This document shows, in pieces, positions 1 through 11,740 of a stretch of DNA of 64,000 bases. The stretch covers positions 3,858,501 through 3,922,500 of the forward strand of contig NC_060961.1 of the NCBI RefSeq assembly GCF_910589235.1. Reading direction: 5' to 3'. The translations under genes and the position numbers were made by a program. Position 1 is the first letter of the stretch, and each line of letters begins with the position of its first letter. The notes below the pieces were generated by a model, which was not told the origin of the DNA, searched no databases, and was given only the letters and a program-made list of their open reading frames with translations. The DNA is from Vespa crabro. Taxonomy: Eukaryota; Arthropoda; Insecta; Hymenoptera; Vespidae.

Positions 1-1360
1 GGGGAACAGTCTGGCTTGGTTCGAAACTACGATTTTAGCTCGTGTATTGGATTGTAGAAGATAACGACGAAATGAGAACGAGGACGATGTAGTTAGGACG
101 ATCCTCTGGCGCCAAGATACAATTCGAACAATACGAGAATTCGTAGCCTTGTTTTATTATCCGTATTACTTAATCGAAGATATTTTCCAAGCGTTATTCT
201 ACAATGATTCTATATTAATGGCAAAAAATCTTAAGCAAGTAATTACAGAAGTGAATGATAAAGTACTGTAATAATTTTATAGAAAGTTCCTTTATTTTTT
301 TTCTTTTTTTTTTTTTCTTTAGATTTAGAAATATATTTTATGTTTTATGATATATTAACAATCGGAGAGTACATCGTTAAAGAAAATTCAAAGCTTTAAC
401 AACCTCGTTTTCGAAACGAAACCAATTTTATTTATTTCATAGCACAAGGAAGAGTTATGATCACTGGGACATTCTGCACATTGCATTTTCGTAGAATTCA
501 AAGAATTGTTGGATCGTAACATAGGAGAAACTGGTTTCTAAACAATAACAGAAAAATGATCGAGATGGCAGCTATTGTCTGACTCGGGACAGTGTCCGAA
601 TACGATCACTATCGATTTCATGGAATAAGCGAAGAGTAGGTAGTGTAACAGTGCGAATTAAGGGAATATCTGGAGAGACAAGGTAGCTATGTTATGACTT
701 CGGATGTTATCGGTATCGAACAGTTCTACCGTTCGTTATATTGTATACAGACACTATAGTACTCATTATCGCGAATAGACATATGTTACGAGAGATAAGC
801 AGAACAGGATCTTTGTTACTTTAATATAATTTTATTATATTTATTTAACAACTTATGAAATATAACTTGCGAGACACATTGAAAAGTATAATCATTAATA
901 TTTTGATTATAATATTATACGATAACTGTAGATAATAAAAACGAGATCGTAAGAAAATGTTCAATGATATCGTTATAAAAGAGAATATCATGAATAAAAA
1001 ATGATGACAATGGATCGATATAAAAGAGATTTTATTGCCTGAACACTTAAATATATTGCACACAATCGGATTATTATTCTCACTCTTGAGTCGAAAAACG
1101 AAGATGAAAATAAGGAAAATCTAGTTCGTTTTCTTGGAAAGTAGAAGGAAGATCTAAGAAGGATCTCTCGATCCGTAATAAAAATTCCAGTCCGCATTGA
1201 TATGCATCTACAAGATTCCAAATGCGGCAGACGCGCATTTCTCAACGTTCATTTCGTGCGATTTCAGGACTTTCCGGTGGAATCTCGTAAAAGCAAATTC
1301 TTTTACTAAGAGTCTAAGAGTCTTTCGTACTTGTTTTCGTACTTTCGACGGATTCGTCAT
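1..1360. other. Unique AT-rich non-coding stretch
   Basis: I see no gene, repeat array or RNA signature here apart from a short T-rich run near 293-320. Open frames are short, AT-rich and without recognisable motifs. CG dinucleotides are common (for example around 60-120 and 690-730), which fits the hymenopteran-like composition of the window. Confidence 0.6.
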
Positions 1361-1363
1361 ATA

Positions 1364-1500
1364 TTTTTTTTTTTTTTTTTTAAATTTTGTAGCTATGAAA
1401 GGTTTATCAGATATCTGTCTATCAATAATTTTTCTTACGCTTAGTGTTTTCATTTATTTTTTTTTCTTTTCCCTTTTTTTTTTTTTTTTTTTTTCTTTTT
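1364..1500. repeat. Poly-T and T-rich tracts
   Basis: An 18-base T run (1364-1381) and a T/C-rich run (about 1457-1500) flank a short unique spacer. The hydrophobic F-rich peptides read from this DNA are translations of the tracts, not membrane proteins. Confidence 0.9.
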
Positions 1501-2266
1501 CGACTAATTCGTTGTAAAAATATAATCCGCCAATCCAACGACCGATCATCGAGTCACCGAGTCGGAATCTCTCGGAAATACGCAGTTTCGTTCGCGTCTC
1601 ATCGTTTTGCTTGGAATGCATTTAACCGGATTATGGTAAATTGCGAAATTTCTAAAAAGGATGATAAAAATTCGCGTTGCTGTTCAACGAGCGTATATCA
1701 GAGACTATGACGATATTTTGCTGCGAGTCGATGAACTCAGCCACGAATAAAACAAATGGGATTCCGAAATGGAAAGTGATAACGGTTGATAGAAAGGGTT
1801 GTTACTATCGGCGCCCTTTTTAAAATATTTTTTTACTAATAGACCTGCGGGTTTTCGGGCGATCTGCCAATTCGACGTCGAATCTTGTCGGTTGCGTTCT
1901 CTGCTCTTCTCTTCAACGGAAACGCATTTCGTCCTTCTCTAAGCCTCGCCCACACCTACCATTTTACTCCCACTAAATTTGACCACCCAGAGGTAAAGTG
2001 GCGGGTAATAAATGAGCGGGCTCGGAGTACCTCGCTTGCAGGTCCAATTTCCCAGGAGAGTACACCAGACAAAACCGCAGCCTAAAAACAATATCCTTCT
2101 AGGTTGGAGTGACAGCCAATTCGATGGTCTGCCTATATGCCCGTATCCATGACTTATCGTGTTGTTCGCTAGAAACTCAAAGAGAATAAAAATCAGCATC
2201 TCAGTACTTTTATTCTAAGATATTGATTATTTTTTAATTAGAACTTTTTCTTTCATTTCCTTTTCC

Positions 2267-2274
<8 letters not shown>
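1501..2274. other. Unique stretch, moderately GC-richer at 1860-2190
   Basis: Sequence without tandem repeats. The segment 1860-2190 has higher GC and is open in one frame on each strand (66 and 86 codons). Neither reading shows a family motif and no convincing splice pair was found, so no gene is called. Confidence 0.5.

Positions 2275-2297
<23 letters not shown>
2275..2297. repeat. Poly-T run (23)
   Basis: Uninterrupted T homopolymer next to a CCCCC pentamer. Confidence 0.95.
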
Positions 2298-2456
2298 CCC
2301 CCGACAAAATATCGCACTTGTGAGAAACATCGTTTATAGAGAAACGAGGAAAGAAAATAATAGATACGTATTTTCAAGTAACAAATTTTGTTTGGCATCC
2401 TCGATTTAGAATCCCTCTAGGCTACATAGTTTATTTCCACTCGAAAATGATTTCGG

Positions 2457-2648
2457 ATGGCGGCAGCGGTATTGGCAGCGCGGAGCCAACCACTTGGCTC
2501 CATCCATATCGCTTTTCTCTTTCTCCTCGTAGCACGACTCTTCTCACTTGCGAGTTCGACGAATCACACGGACACCGGCTTGTGTCTCGTAAAGTGGAGA
2601 AGCCAAGTTCGGGAAGCCACATCCAAACTTTCATGGATTCGAGCCTGA
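2457..2648 (+). CDS. Candidate secreted-protein first exon or small ORF, unrecognised
   Basis: Not recognised as any family. An ATG at 2457 (context CGG-ATG-G) opens 63 codons. Seen: an N-terminus with an Ala-rich start, then a hydrophobic core around residues 17-31 (IHIAFLFLLVARLFSLA) ending in small residues (SLASS), which resembles a signal peptide. Asn-His-Thr (residues 36-38) would be an N-glycosylation site. A possible but weak donor (GTAAAG) lies in-frame about 2588. Against it: the same DNA is open in another + frame from an ATG at 2447 (117 codons) and on the minus strand (67 codons), and no downstream exon can be named. It may be chance in a GC-richer island. Confidence 0.15.
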   Translation: MAAAVLAARSQPLGSIHIAFLFLLVARLFSLASSTNHTDTGLCLVKWRSQVREATSKLSWIRA

Positions 2649-2850
2649 CACGCTCTTTAATACAAGTTTTCCATTCGAACGTTAAACTTTCCCTCGCTTT
2701 TAGTTTATTAATTAGAGAAGTAAATCTGTCAACGATACGAATTGTTGGCTGTCTCTTAATCGAAGAATCGGTCTTTTTAATTGTTTATAGAAATAAATGA
2801 GTTCATTTAAAAACTTCTCATTATTTCTACTTAGAAAATGGAAGAATTTC

Positions 2851-3213
2851 AAAAAAAAAAAAAAAAAAAAAAAAGAAAAAGAAAAGAAAAAGTCACATAA
2901 AAGGATCATAGAAAATGAATTTTTCTTTTTCTTTTTCTTTTTTTTTTCTTTTTTTATTATTATTATTATTTTATCATTGTCCACAATTATTTTATATTTA
3001 TTTTTATATTCCTTTTTTATTATTATAAATATTTCTTGTGCGTTCAACAATGAAATATGCTCCTTTGTCTCTCCCTTTTCGAAAAAGTTTGATTTAATGG
3101 TTAAACCCTTTTCAAGAAACCTTAATAACGAGCGACTATTCGTTAGGCTCTGTTTTACAATGTGTAAAAATGTAGTACTTTGCTCATATAGAAAAAAAAA
3201 AAAAAAAAAAAAA
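2851..3213. repeat. Poly-A, A/G-rich and T-rich tracts
   Basis: A 24-base A run (2851-2874), an adjacent GAAAAA-type tract, a T/C-rich tract with ATT triplets (about 2921-2973), and a second A run of 22 (3192-3213). The first A tract and the T tract are complementary in composition, so a transcript could fold back on itself. Confidence 0.9.
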
Positions 3214-3379
3214 GAACGTGTAGAGCGCGCGTGCGAACGCGTTAATTATCTCGCAATGTCTTCGTAATGAAAAATTATTGCTGATAATTATTCGTAAGCA
3301 CGGACGATCTTTGTTAAAACGGTCTTGTTCGCAAGCGTACTATTTGTTCCGGCCAACCACTTTTCGTAATCTTCTGTAT

Positions 3380-3381
<2 letters not shown>

Positions 3382-3427
<46 letters not shown>

Positions 3428-3621
3428 GGTACTCTGGAAAGAATTATAATCACAGAGAAGGAGAGAAAAAGAGAGAGAGAGAGAGAGAATGGATAAAGAA
3501 AGAGAAGGAGTGAATAGAAAGAAACGGAGTAAAGAGAGAGCGAAATAATTAGCCATTCTGGTGCGCGGCGTTTCTAAAACACATGGTTTCCTTATAATCG
3601 TTACTCTTTTTCTCTTTCTCA

Positions 3622-3669
<48 letters not shown>
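3382..3669. repeat. CT / GA / CT microsatellite triplet
   Basis: (TC)n at 3382-3424, (GA)n at 3471-3488 with GA-rich flanks to about 3540, then (TC)n at 3630-3669. The strand polarity alternates within 290 bp, so adjacent tracts are self-complementary. Confidence 0.95.
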
Positions 3670-3671
<2 letters not shown>

Positions 3672-4512
3672 TTTTATTCCTTCCTTCTCATTGTCTTTTC
3701 CTTTCTTTCCGTCTATTTCTGATGTGAAATTCGTATAATTGTATAGCGCAATTTCTAGAAACGTGAAGAAATTAATACGAGTCTTCCCTTTTTTCTATTC
3801 TTGTATTTCACAGTCTAAATTGTATTATCTGATCTTTATTTTAAGAGATAAAAATATCTTTTTTACGTATCTTCTGATAGAATGATTTTAAAATAAACCG
3901 AAAATAATGATCAATTTTAGTATTGTGCAGACTTGATATTGGATCTAGGTCTTTTAAGTATACAAACAAAGAAATTTTTTAAAGCTTTTAATTTGTAAAA
4001 AGATATTACCATTACGAAAGATTTATTGGGCAAGAAATGAAATTTAAATAGAAGAATGGTTTATTTCGGTAAAATTCCTATGTAATACATTTTGTTAGAC
4101 TGTTATTTTTGTTTACTTTGTTGTCCTTTATCGTACCTACATTGAAAAACGACATCTCTTTCTTGGTTTCCTCTTTTTCTCTCTCTCTCTCTCTCTCCAT
4201 CTCATTCCTATGTATAGAAGATATCTGGAATACGATAAAAGCGTTCGGGAACGCATCGCACGTAGCGTATCGTTCGTAGGTTCTACGAAGATCCGTCATA
4301 AATCATTCGTGATAACGGCAACCAGTTTCGGAACTTACAACCAGTGGCATACTTTCATTGTTAAAGTTCGCTTTTATGCGAATTAAACGAAAGTAACATC
4401 CAGCATAAAAACTTCGTAATATCATAATTTACTTTTTCGTCGAATTTAAATGCGATCATAATAGATGAGAATGAAGGAATCTTGTAAAATTCATTCCGTT
4501 TTCTTTTTCTTT

Positions 4513-4549
<37 letters not shown>

Positions 4550-5230
4550 GAGTAATATTCGAAAACTCGAATTCTTTCTTGGAAAAAAAAAATGTCTTTA
4601 ATCATACGAATATATATTCGATCGTTTAAATGAAGAAATGAAAAGTTAAAAAATCGGTGAAATATTATAACGATGAGTAAATTTGCAACTAAGCTAATGC
4701 GTTTTAGTTTTATCTTTTATTCGTCGAACTAGGAGAAGACTATTACGAAATATATAAAATAAAGACGATGTCAAGTTTCTAACAATAAGATATTCTTGTG
4801 AAATGAACGAGTATGGAGTAGTAACAGGCTTTTGTCATTCATAAACAAGCGACACTTTCCCAAGCGTACTTATCCGTTTGTATAGAGTTTGAGTTAGCGA
4901 ATAGCATGCTTGTCTATCTTTTATGCGTGCTCGCTGATTCGTATCTTGAAGATTTTTATTTTCCTATCTTTATTCGGAATTTCATCTAAAAGAGATTAAA
5001 CGTTTCGACTATAGTATTTTAATGGCCATGATTCCTTCAAAAGATGTTTCTTTCTTATTGCTTTTTTTCTTACTTTTTTTTTTTTCTTTTTTCTTTTTTT
5101 TTTGCATTGTGAACGATCGAAGAGGCAAAACATTATTTCTAATATTTTTACGTTAGCGCATGACGACGAAGAAAAATGGATGATGATCCATTATTCTTCC
5201 TTTTATTTATTTATTTATTTATTTATTTAA
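3670..5230. other. Unique AT-rich stretch with homopolymer and ATTT repeat
   Basis: No gene is visible. It contains a short (CT)n (about 4177-4197), a 33-base T run (4514-4546), a T-rich run (5061-5103) and an (ATTT)n tetranucleotide repeat (about 5204-5229). The remainder is unique AT-rich sequence. Confidence 0.7.
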
Positions 5231-5730
5231 TATCGTATGATAATGTCGTAGAATTTTATACTGAAAGTTATACACAAAATTTTACTTTGATCCAACAAAC
5301 TGAATAATTTTTTACAAGGGCGTCGATTAAAATTCGACACCAATCGATGTCGTCTCTCCATCGGTCTGTCTACATTCATTCCAATATTTCAAATATTTGT
5401 CAGGGATGATAATACGTTTGTAACAGTCGGACTGGCTTAAAGCGACGAACGGTACGAAATGCATTAAAATGCACCAATTTCACCTCTATCGGATTATGAT
5501 CGTTCCGTGCGTAACGTGCGGAAATTTCCATCGGCATTTCGATATCCGGCCAAGCGAATTATTACCAAAAATTGGCGGAGATACGCTTACAACCGCGTTA
5601 GCCGTACCCCCTCCCCCCTCCCTATCCCTCTCGCTCCGTTCTATTTTGTGTGCGGTCTATCTCATGAAAATCTCGATCGTTGAGGTAGCTTAATAGAAAT
5701 GTAAGGGGCAGACGAGACTGAACGTAAAAG
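5231..5730. other. Unique stretch, no assignable gene
   Basis: A 74-codon + frame at 5469-5693 begins with ATG but has no recognisable domain, ends in a C-rich/CT-rich segment and has no supporting splice signals. I see nothing else. Confidence 0.5.
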
Positions 5731-5766
5731 GAAGAAGAAGAAGAAGAAGAAGAAGAAGAAAAAGAA
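5731..5766. repeat. (GAA)n trinucleotide repeat
   Basis: About ten perfect GAA units (5731-5760) followed by A/G-rich sequence. Confidence 0.95.
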
Positions 5767-6650
5767 TAAAAGAGGAAGAAGAAAATACATGTGAATATTT
5801 ACATGTTAAAATCTTATATGTCATAGTGTACAATAATGCATCTTTTAAAGAAAATAAGATAACCATAGCTGACGTTTCAAAATGTTATATCAAATAGAAG
5901 AATATAATGTTGATGAGAGCTCAACGAGAAAAGCAATGATAAAAAGGAAAAAGAGAAAGGATAAGAAGAGCGATGGACGACAAAATGAAAGTGAGAAGTA
6001 TAAATGAGCTTCGAAGAAAAACTATAATCCTTTATCATTTGTGTATAACGTTGCAGCGTCTACCGATATAGAAAAACTTTACTCAGCTCCACTTTTCCGT
6101 CGCCCTTTTCTTTTACTCGTCTTTCTATGTTCAGTTTTGCGTGTTAAGAGACGAAGGTAAAGAAAAATCTCCATGAGACTGACAATGAGACTACTTTACG
6201 TATATAATAGTATGTACCGTAACACGTGAGATCTATTTGAAAGGTAGATTGATGAAAAAAGAAAAACAAGAAAAAAAAAAAGAAAAAAGAAAAAAGAAAA
6301 GAAAAACAGTTCACATTCATAGTGAAATTTATAACACAATTTCGCAATTTTTCTTTTCATATTTAATGCTTTTTCATGTTCGACGATTATTTTGTTCGAT
6401 ATATCATCGATCATATTAACTTATTAAACAAATTATTAATTTGTAATAAGAAGAATACATTGAACATTGTTATAATTCATTAATAATTAATTTTGTACAT
6501 TTAATATAACAATTTGTATGCATTGTCGAAACGAATTGGCAAGTTGACTTATTGGTTAGTACGAAAAAAAGCATCGTAGATGGAAATATGACGAGAAAGA
6601 AATGAAAAGGGAAGAACGAAGGGAAAGGTTGAAAGGCGGAGAAGAAGGGA
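5767..6650. other. Unique AT-rich stretch
   Basis: No gene is visible. A purine-rich A/G segment lies at about 6254-6307. The sequence around 6420-6530 is very AT-rich and unstructured to the eye. Confidence 0.6.
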
Positions 6651-6654
6651 TGTT

Positions 6655-6697
6655 GAGAAGAAGAAGAAGAAGAAGAAGAAAGAGAAAAAAGATAGAT

Positions 6698-6763
<66 letters not shown>
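6655..6763. repeat. (AGA)n then (GA)n purine tract
   Basis: AGA triplets (about 6655-6680), a short GATA stretch, then (GA)n from about 6706 to 6763. It is a continuous homopurine strand of roughly 100 bp. Confidence 0.95.
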
Positions 6764-6766
<3 letters not shown>

Positions 6767-7052
6767 GGATTTCATGGTAGGAGTGAGGAGGAGAAATCTT
6801 TTAAGAGACGCGACGCTTTAAGGACGTATTAAAAATGGCAGGCGGTGGAGAGGTCCAAGGTGCAGCTTGCAGTTTACTGTGGTATAAATTAGACTCGCTG
6901 TTCCAGCATAATCTGATATATTAACGAGTCAAACCTCGGTTCCTACGTTCTCTCTGTCTCCCTTTTCTTCTTCAACACTTCTTACACTCTTTCTTTCTCT
7001 CTCTTTATCTCTCTCGTACTTTCTTTTTGTTAGCTATGAGCACGAAGGAAAG

Positions 7053-7079
7053 ATAAAAAAAAAGAGAGAGAGAAAGAGA

Positions 7080-7138
<59 letters not shown>
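7053..7138. repeat. (GA)n purine tract
   Basis: A/GA-rich lead-in followed by pure (AG)n from about 7088 to 7138. Confidence 0.95.
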
Positions 7139-7141
<3 letters not shown>

Positions 7142-7450
7142 AAGCCCGCGGGAAGTATCTCGTCGATTTTTACTTGCTTAGTATCTCGGTTATAGTCTCG
7201 CAGTTTTTACGGTCCGACGATCTCGGCAGGCTTAACGCCGTAATTGAAATTGTGGCCTTGCTTATCGGGCTGTCGTAACGCTGAGAAATGGATCTTTATT
7301 AGGGAGCCGCGTTGAAGTGCCCGGACGAACGGAAGAGAAGGAGAAGCCGAAGGTTTCTCGATCGAGAGAGGGAGGAAAAAGCCGAGAACGAGATGGAAAG
7401 AGGGATTAAGACCGCATCGAGTACGATCCATGGAAAACGAGCTTTCGAAA
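7139..7450. other. GC-richer unique stretch between microsatellites
   Basis: CpG-containing sequence open on the minus strand (7207-7431, 74 codons). No motif or splice pair is recognised. It could be promoter or UTR material, but nothing establishes that. Confidence 0.4.
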
Positions 7451-7454
7451 GATT

Positions 7455-7459
7455 CTCTT

Positions 7460-7505
<46 letters not shown>
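7455..7505. repeat. (CT)n tract
   Basis: CT dinucleotide repeat, pure from about 7470 to 7501, grading into T/C-rich sequence with GTCT interruptions to about 7555. Confidence 0.95.
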
Positions 7506-7506
<1 letters not shown>

Positions 7507-7559
7507 CTGTCTCTGTCTCTGTATCTCTCTTTTTCTTTATCTACCTCTCTCTGGCTTTC

Positions 7560-8262
7560 ATTTAGAATTCTTGAATATCGTCACTAGGATAAACGATTTG
7601 GCATTGTATCCAATGAGTTTCAACTTGCTACGTTATATTCGTATAAAATATATTTTCCTTTTTTCTATTTATTTATCATAAATCTTATGACGTTTCATTC
7701 AATTTATACATACATACAACGAAGAAGTAATTGTTCAAATTGTTGAATGATATATTATTAATGTCGTATGTAAGTATATGAGAGATAAAATGTTTATTAT
7801 ATATTATCGCTTTCAACGAGTCAACGACAAGAAGACAATTTCTCTCGAATAACGGTTGGTAATAGTCGTTTGCTTTGTTTTCTCGGAATCGCTAGAAAAG
7901 CATAGAGATCAGCAGTAACGAAGATCAATATCAAAGTCGGTGGCCGTATTATCGACGAAGGAAGAGGAAAAGGAAGAGGAAAGGGAAAGGTTCGACGAGT
8001 CGCGAAATAGCTCAGTCCAGATAAAATCTTTCGTTAGCGTTATCCGCCGTTCAGATCAATGCGTTTCTACGGATGCAAGGGAGTTACTTCGGGCCCAGAA
8101 TATAACGAGAGAACTTTCGAGTTTCCTCGCATTGAACATTCTAGCATTGCTTTTGCCACGTATAAAATGCGTTCTAGGAATCGGTTCTCTTACGTATATA
8201 TGTATATGTTTCGAAGCATCTTCAAGTTGTGGAGATTTTACTGAAATGAAAATGAGAGTAAA

Positions 8263-8265
<3 letters not shown>
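7560..8265. other. Unique stretch
   Basis: No gene is visible. Purine-rich GGAAGAGG-type sequence lies at 7958-7992. Overlapping open frames at 7940-8269 on both strands have no recognisable domain. Confidence 0.5.
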
Positions 8266-8303
<38 letters not shown>

Positions 8304-8366
8304 CGCTTGTCACGAGGAAGTATTCGTTAACGTCGTTCCTCGTTCCTTTCGTGATTCAAAGGCCTT

Positions 8367-8420
<54 letters not shown>

Positions 8421-8430
8421 TTCTCCATTG
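8266..8430. repeat. Opposed (GA)n and (CT)n microsatellites
   Basis: (GA)n at 8266-8297 and (CT)n at about 8370-8422 (one TTTC interruption), separated by about 70 bp of unique DNA. They are mutually complementary, so a transcript could form a long GA:CU stem. Confidence 0.95.
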
Positions 8431-8679
8431 CTCTTCTTTTTCCTCCTTCTCTCTGTCTATGACACTCTTTTTAAGTCTTTCTTCTATTTACATATGTATT
8501 CCCATACAAAGTGCATATCTTCGACGTCATCTTGCTAGCAGCCTTCCGCAAATAATGCGAGCCCGTTTCTCATATTTTTCATATCTCATCGTAGTTGTAT
8601 CGTCGTCAAAGATTTTCAAACACGAAGAAAAGAAATATCTTCTCTGCTCCGTTCCTACTATACTTCATATACGCTTATT

Positions 8680-9425
8680 ATTTCTTTTTTTTTTTTTCTT
8701 TCATTCTTTCCTTTTCTTTTTTTTTTTTTGTTTTTTTTTTCCTTCAATAATATTATCTCGAGTTATACGAAATACCTTATTTCGTAATTGAATATTTTTC
8801 ATTTATCAGATTTGATATGTAAGTAACATGATCTGTCGCGAGAAAATTATTTATGTATCGTAATTTATCCATCATTACTTTTTATTTTTCGTGTTCTCTT
8901 GTTTTCTCTTTTTCTTATTCTTCTTCTTCTTTTTGTTCCGATTTTTTTCCTCTTCTCATTTTTAACTATCTTAAAGAAGACCGAAGATGTCAGAACGAGT
9001 GCATGAGATTTGCACTTGGACCTCCGTGCAGGTAGCAATCGGCTTATTTCCAATCGATTCGGTTCGCGGCTGAACCTTTCCCTTCTCTTCCTACTTCTCA
9101 TTTTCTTCTCCTGTTCTTCTTTCCCGTCCTTTCTCTTCGCGGTACGACCATCTACTCTCACACGTACCGTCCATCTTCCTCTTTCCTTCCACCTTTACTC
9201 TTTTCTCATCTTTTTTCCTTTTTTTTTTTTTCTTCTTCTTCTTCTTCTTCTACTTCTTCTCGCAGACCGATCTTTCGTCTCCGCTTCTTTTCTTCTTTCT
9301 CTATTTTTTTTTTCTTTCTTTCCTTCCTTCTTTTTGCTCTCTTTTTTTTTCTTGGCTTTCTTTCTTTTCTTTTCTTTTCTTGTCTTTTCTTTTCTTTTCT
9401 TTTCTTTTCTTTTCTTTTCCTTCGT
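8680..9425. repeat. Pyrimidine-rich region with TTTTC minisatellite
   Basis: T- and CT-rich tracts (8680-8745, 8900-8960, 9060-9130, 9205-9345) culminate in a (TTTTC)n pentanucleotide repeat at about 9357-9420 with one variant unit (TTGTC). The 146-codon + frame across 9010-9450 is a translation of this tract and is not called. Confidence 0.9.
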
Positions 9426-9606
9426 CTTTTTCCAATCTCGGCACCGATGAGATTAAGGGAATCGTGTATTAAGGACTATATCGAAAGAACGGTTCGGGAC
9501 GAGGTTGAGATCTTCACTCAAGATAGGATATTGAGGGAGGATGTGAACGCTGGGATAGACTACGAAAGTAGGTTAATTCGAGAATTCGCCATTCTACGCG
9601 AGTACA

Positions 9607-9905
9607 TTTTTTTTCTTTTTCTTTTTCTTTTCTTTTTTTCTTTTTTTCTTTTTCTTTCTTTCTTTCTCTGTACATTCCTTATCGATCGCTTTTTGACACT
9701 TTAGGTAAAACTTTTTTAGAAGAAAAAAAAGAAGAAGAAGAAGAAGAAGAAGAAGAAGAAAACAAAATAATCAAAATATAGAGAGGATGTAACGGAGAAT
9801 GAAAGAAAACAAAAAAACAAAAAATGTTCACCTTCAGTAAGCATCGAGGGAGAAGAAAATCAAAAAAGGAAGAAAAAAGAAAAAAAGAAAAAAAAAGTAA
9901 AAAGA
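9607..9905. repeat. Pyrimidine tract followed by purine tract, including (GAA)n
   Basis: TTTTTC/TTTC repeats at 9607-9667, then A/G-rich DNA with about ten GAA units (9731-9760) and further A/G-rich sequence to about 9905. The CT-rich and GA-rich halves are partly self-complementary. Confidence 0.85.
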
Positions 9906-10020
9906 AATACCACAGAATCGACTTACTAATTCGAATACTTTCCATCCTATAACTGCGAGGCTCGATATTCGTATCCTAATTTTCTTCGTACGTGAGTGGA
10001 AAGACAAAAGAGCCATGAAA

Positions 10021-10237
10021 GAGACAGAGAGAGATAGAGAAAGAAAGTGAAAGAGAGAGAAAGAGAGAGAGAGAGAAATGTTTGCCTACGCGGCGAAATC
10101 GAAGAAAGTTCTCGAATGGGGTTTGCCAGAGTATTAGAGAGATACCGAAAGAGGAAAGAAGACCAAGCAAAACTATATAATACCGTCGTACATATATTTG
10201 TAGATAGTAATTGGACGTAGACAAGAAAAGAAAATGG

Positions 10238-10271
<34 letters not shown>

Positions 10272-10285
10272 AAGAGAAAGAGGAG
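10021..10285. repeat. GA-rich microsatellites
   Basis: Interrupted GA repeats at 10021-10078 and 10236-10285, separated by about 150 bp of unique sequence. Confidence 0.9.
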
Positions 10286-10590
10286 ATAGTAGACAGAAAT
10301 TCTCACGTGGGTTCGCGTGGGCGTGTTGAGTCCCTTCGAGGAGTTATTAGTATTCGATTAGAAGGGAAAAGAAAGAAAGAACGAACATTGGGGATCGGTA
10401 TCATGAGGCACGTACGATTTAGTCGAAGAGCGCGCTTCGTAAACGTTTCCTTCGTGACGAGATAAGAAGAAATCGAAGTCCTCGTATTCCAACGATAGAA
10501 CCGAACTCCTCCACTTACTGGCTTTTGCCAAGCTACCGACAAACCTCGAAAGAAGCTCTTCGAAAGGATAACGTTTATGATATAGAGAGA
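10286..10590. other. Unique, CpG-containing stretch
   Basis: Both strands are open for more than 80 codons in at least one frame, but with no recognised motif. GC is somewhat elevated at 10300-10530. No gene is called. Confidence 0.4.
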
Positions 10591-10591
10591 C

Positions 10592-10649
<58 letters not shown>

Positions 10650-10740
10650 GGAGAGAAAAAAGTTCCACACAACGACATATTTTTTTTACTTTTGTTTGTT
10701 CTTTTTTCTTTTTTTTTTTTCTTTTTTCTTTCAAAAGCAA
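10585..10740. repeat. (GA)n tract and T-rich tract
   Basis: (GA)n, pure at about 10598-10640, grading into GGGAGAGA units to 10656. A T-rich run follows at about 10680-10730. Confidence 0.93.
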
Positions 10741-11076
10741 AACTCGCTTGGAAAGCAAATTTATTGGCAATAAAAAAGTAAACTTTCTTGCTAGTAATAA
10801 CAAATCGAACCAATTGTAATTGATTCAGTATTTTTTGATTAAAAAAAAAAATTATATAAAAGCATGAATTACGATTATAGTAATGAGAAATATTTAAGAG
10901 AAAAAACATGTGTTTAATGATATGATCGAAGGAACGAGTTAAAAATATTTTTTATTCTTTACATAACGATAGTACGAAAGTAAGCGATAAAAAGGGGGAA
11001 AAAAAAAAAAAAACGTAAGAATTTGAATGGAAGGATTTCGATGAACCAGCCACGCGAACGGAATGTATTTGAACGA

Positions 11077-11127
11077 AGAGAGAAAAAAAAAAGCTTCTCT
11101 CTCTCTCTCTTTCTCTTTCTTTTTCAT
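11077..11127. repeat. Poly-A next to (CT)n
   Basis: A run (about 11082-11091) abutting CT repeats (11096-11125). Confidence 0.85.
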
Positions 11128-11275
11128 TCACAAACACGCACACATATACACATCAACGATATTTTTCTCTTCCACCTTTATATCGAGCAGAGAAAGGTAT
11201 AAAAACGATTCGCATCGATCGACTTTCAACGAAATTCAGAGCTTTGCCTCTTTCACGAGTCTTACATATGCATAC

Positions 11276-11346
11276 ACATACATAAATATATACATATATA
11301 CATACATACATACATACATACATACATACATACATACATACATACC
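11276..11346. repeat. (CATA)n tetranucleotide repeat
   Basis: TACATA/CATA units become a perfect (CATA)n array at about 11300-11345. The serial Tyr-Ile-His-Thr peptide encoded across it is not a gene. Confidence 0.95.
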
Positions 11347-11349
11347 TAT

Positions 11350-11740
11350 TTATATACATCGACGTGTCCCATGTTGCAGACATTTAGACAACGTACGCAA
11401 TACGTTGCTTGTCGGCTTAATTTGCGATCGTCCGAACCAATAAAAGTAAGAAGAGGAGAAGGAAAAGAAGAAGAAGGTTCGAGTGCCAGTAGCCTGAGCT
11501 ACCGATCGTGCTCTCGCGATAAGCGGCAATAGCGGCACGGTGCGAAAGAAGTTGCGATTAACGCCATTGTACGATCTTCTTGTTGGGATGTTGGTTGGTA
11601 GTGGGAGGTGTGGGTGGAGGTGGCCGATAGGATACATACAGAAGTCGGGTACACACGAGCGAGTACAGACGGCCGTTTAACGCGAGCCATTCTGGAAATA
11701 ATGGCCGGTAGTTGAACAAAGGCATCGTTCGGTGTTCGAA
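11350..11740. other. GC-richer unique stretch
   Basis: CpG-rich island-like DNA containing GGTGTGGGTGGAGGTGG (about 11606-11622) on the + strand. Open frames on the minus strand (63 and 95 codons) show no recognisable domain. A promoter or 5' leader is possible, but no TATA or initiator element can be assigned with confidence. Confidence 0.35.

Noticed and set aside
6885..6905. TATAAATTA as a TATA box
   Set aside because: Such strings are frequent in AT-rich DNA, and no initiator, downstream gene or spacing supports a promoter.
8297..8791. 164-codon + frame
   Set aside because: Composed mostly of Ser-Leu repeat and Phe-rich translation of CT and T tracts.
10303..10909. Overlapping minus-strand frames of 166 and 183 codons
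   Set aside because: Much of both is translated CT repeat (Ser-Leu), T-rich and A-rich DNA. The remainder has no motif.
11276..11346. CATA array as CRISPR or regulatory array
   Set aside because: It is a plain tetranucleotide microsatellite without spacers.
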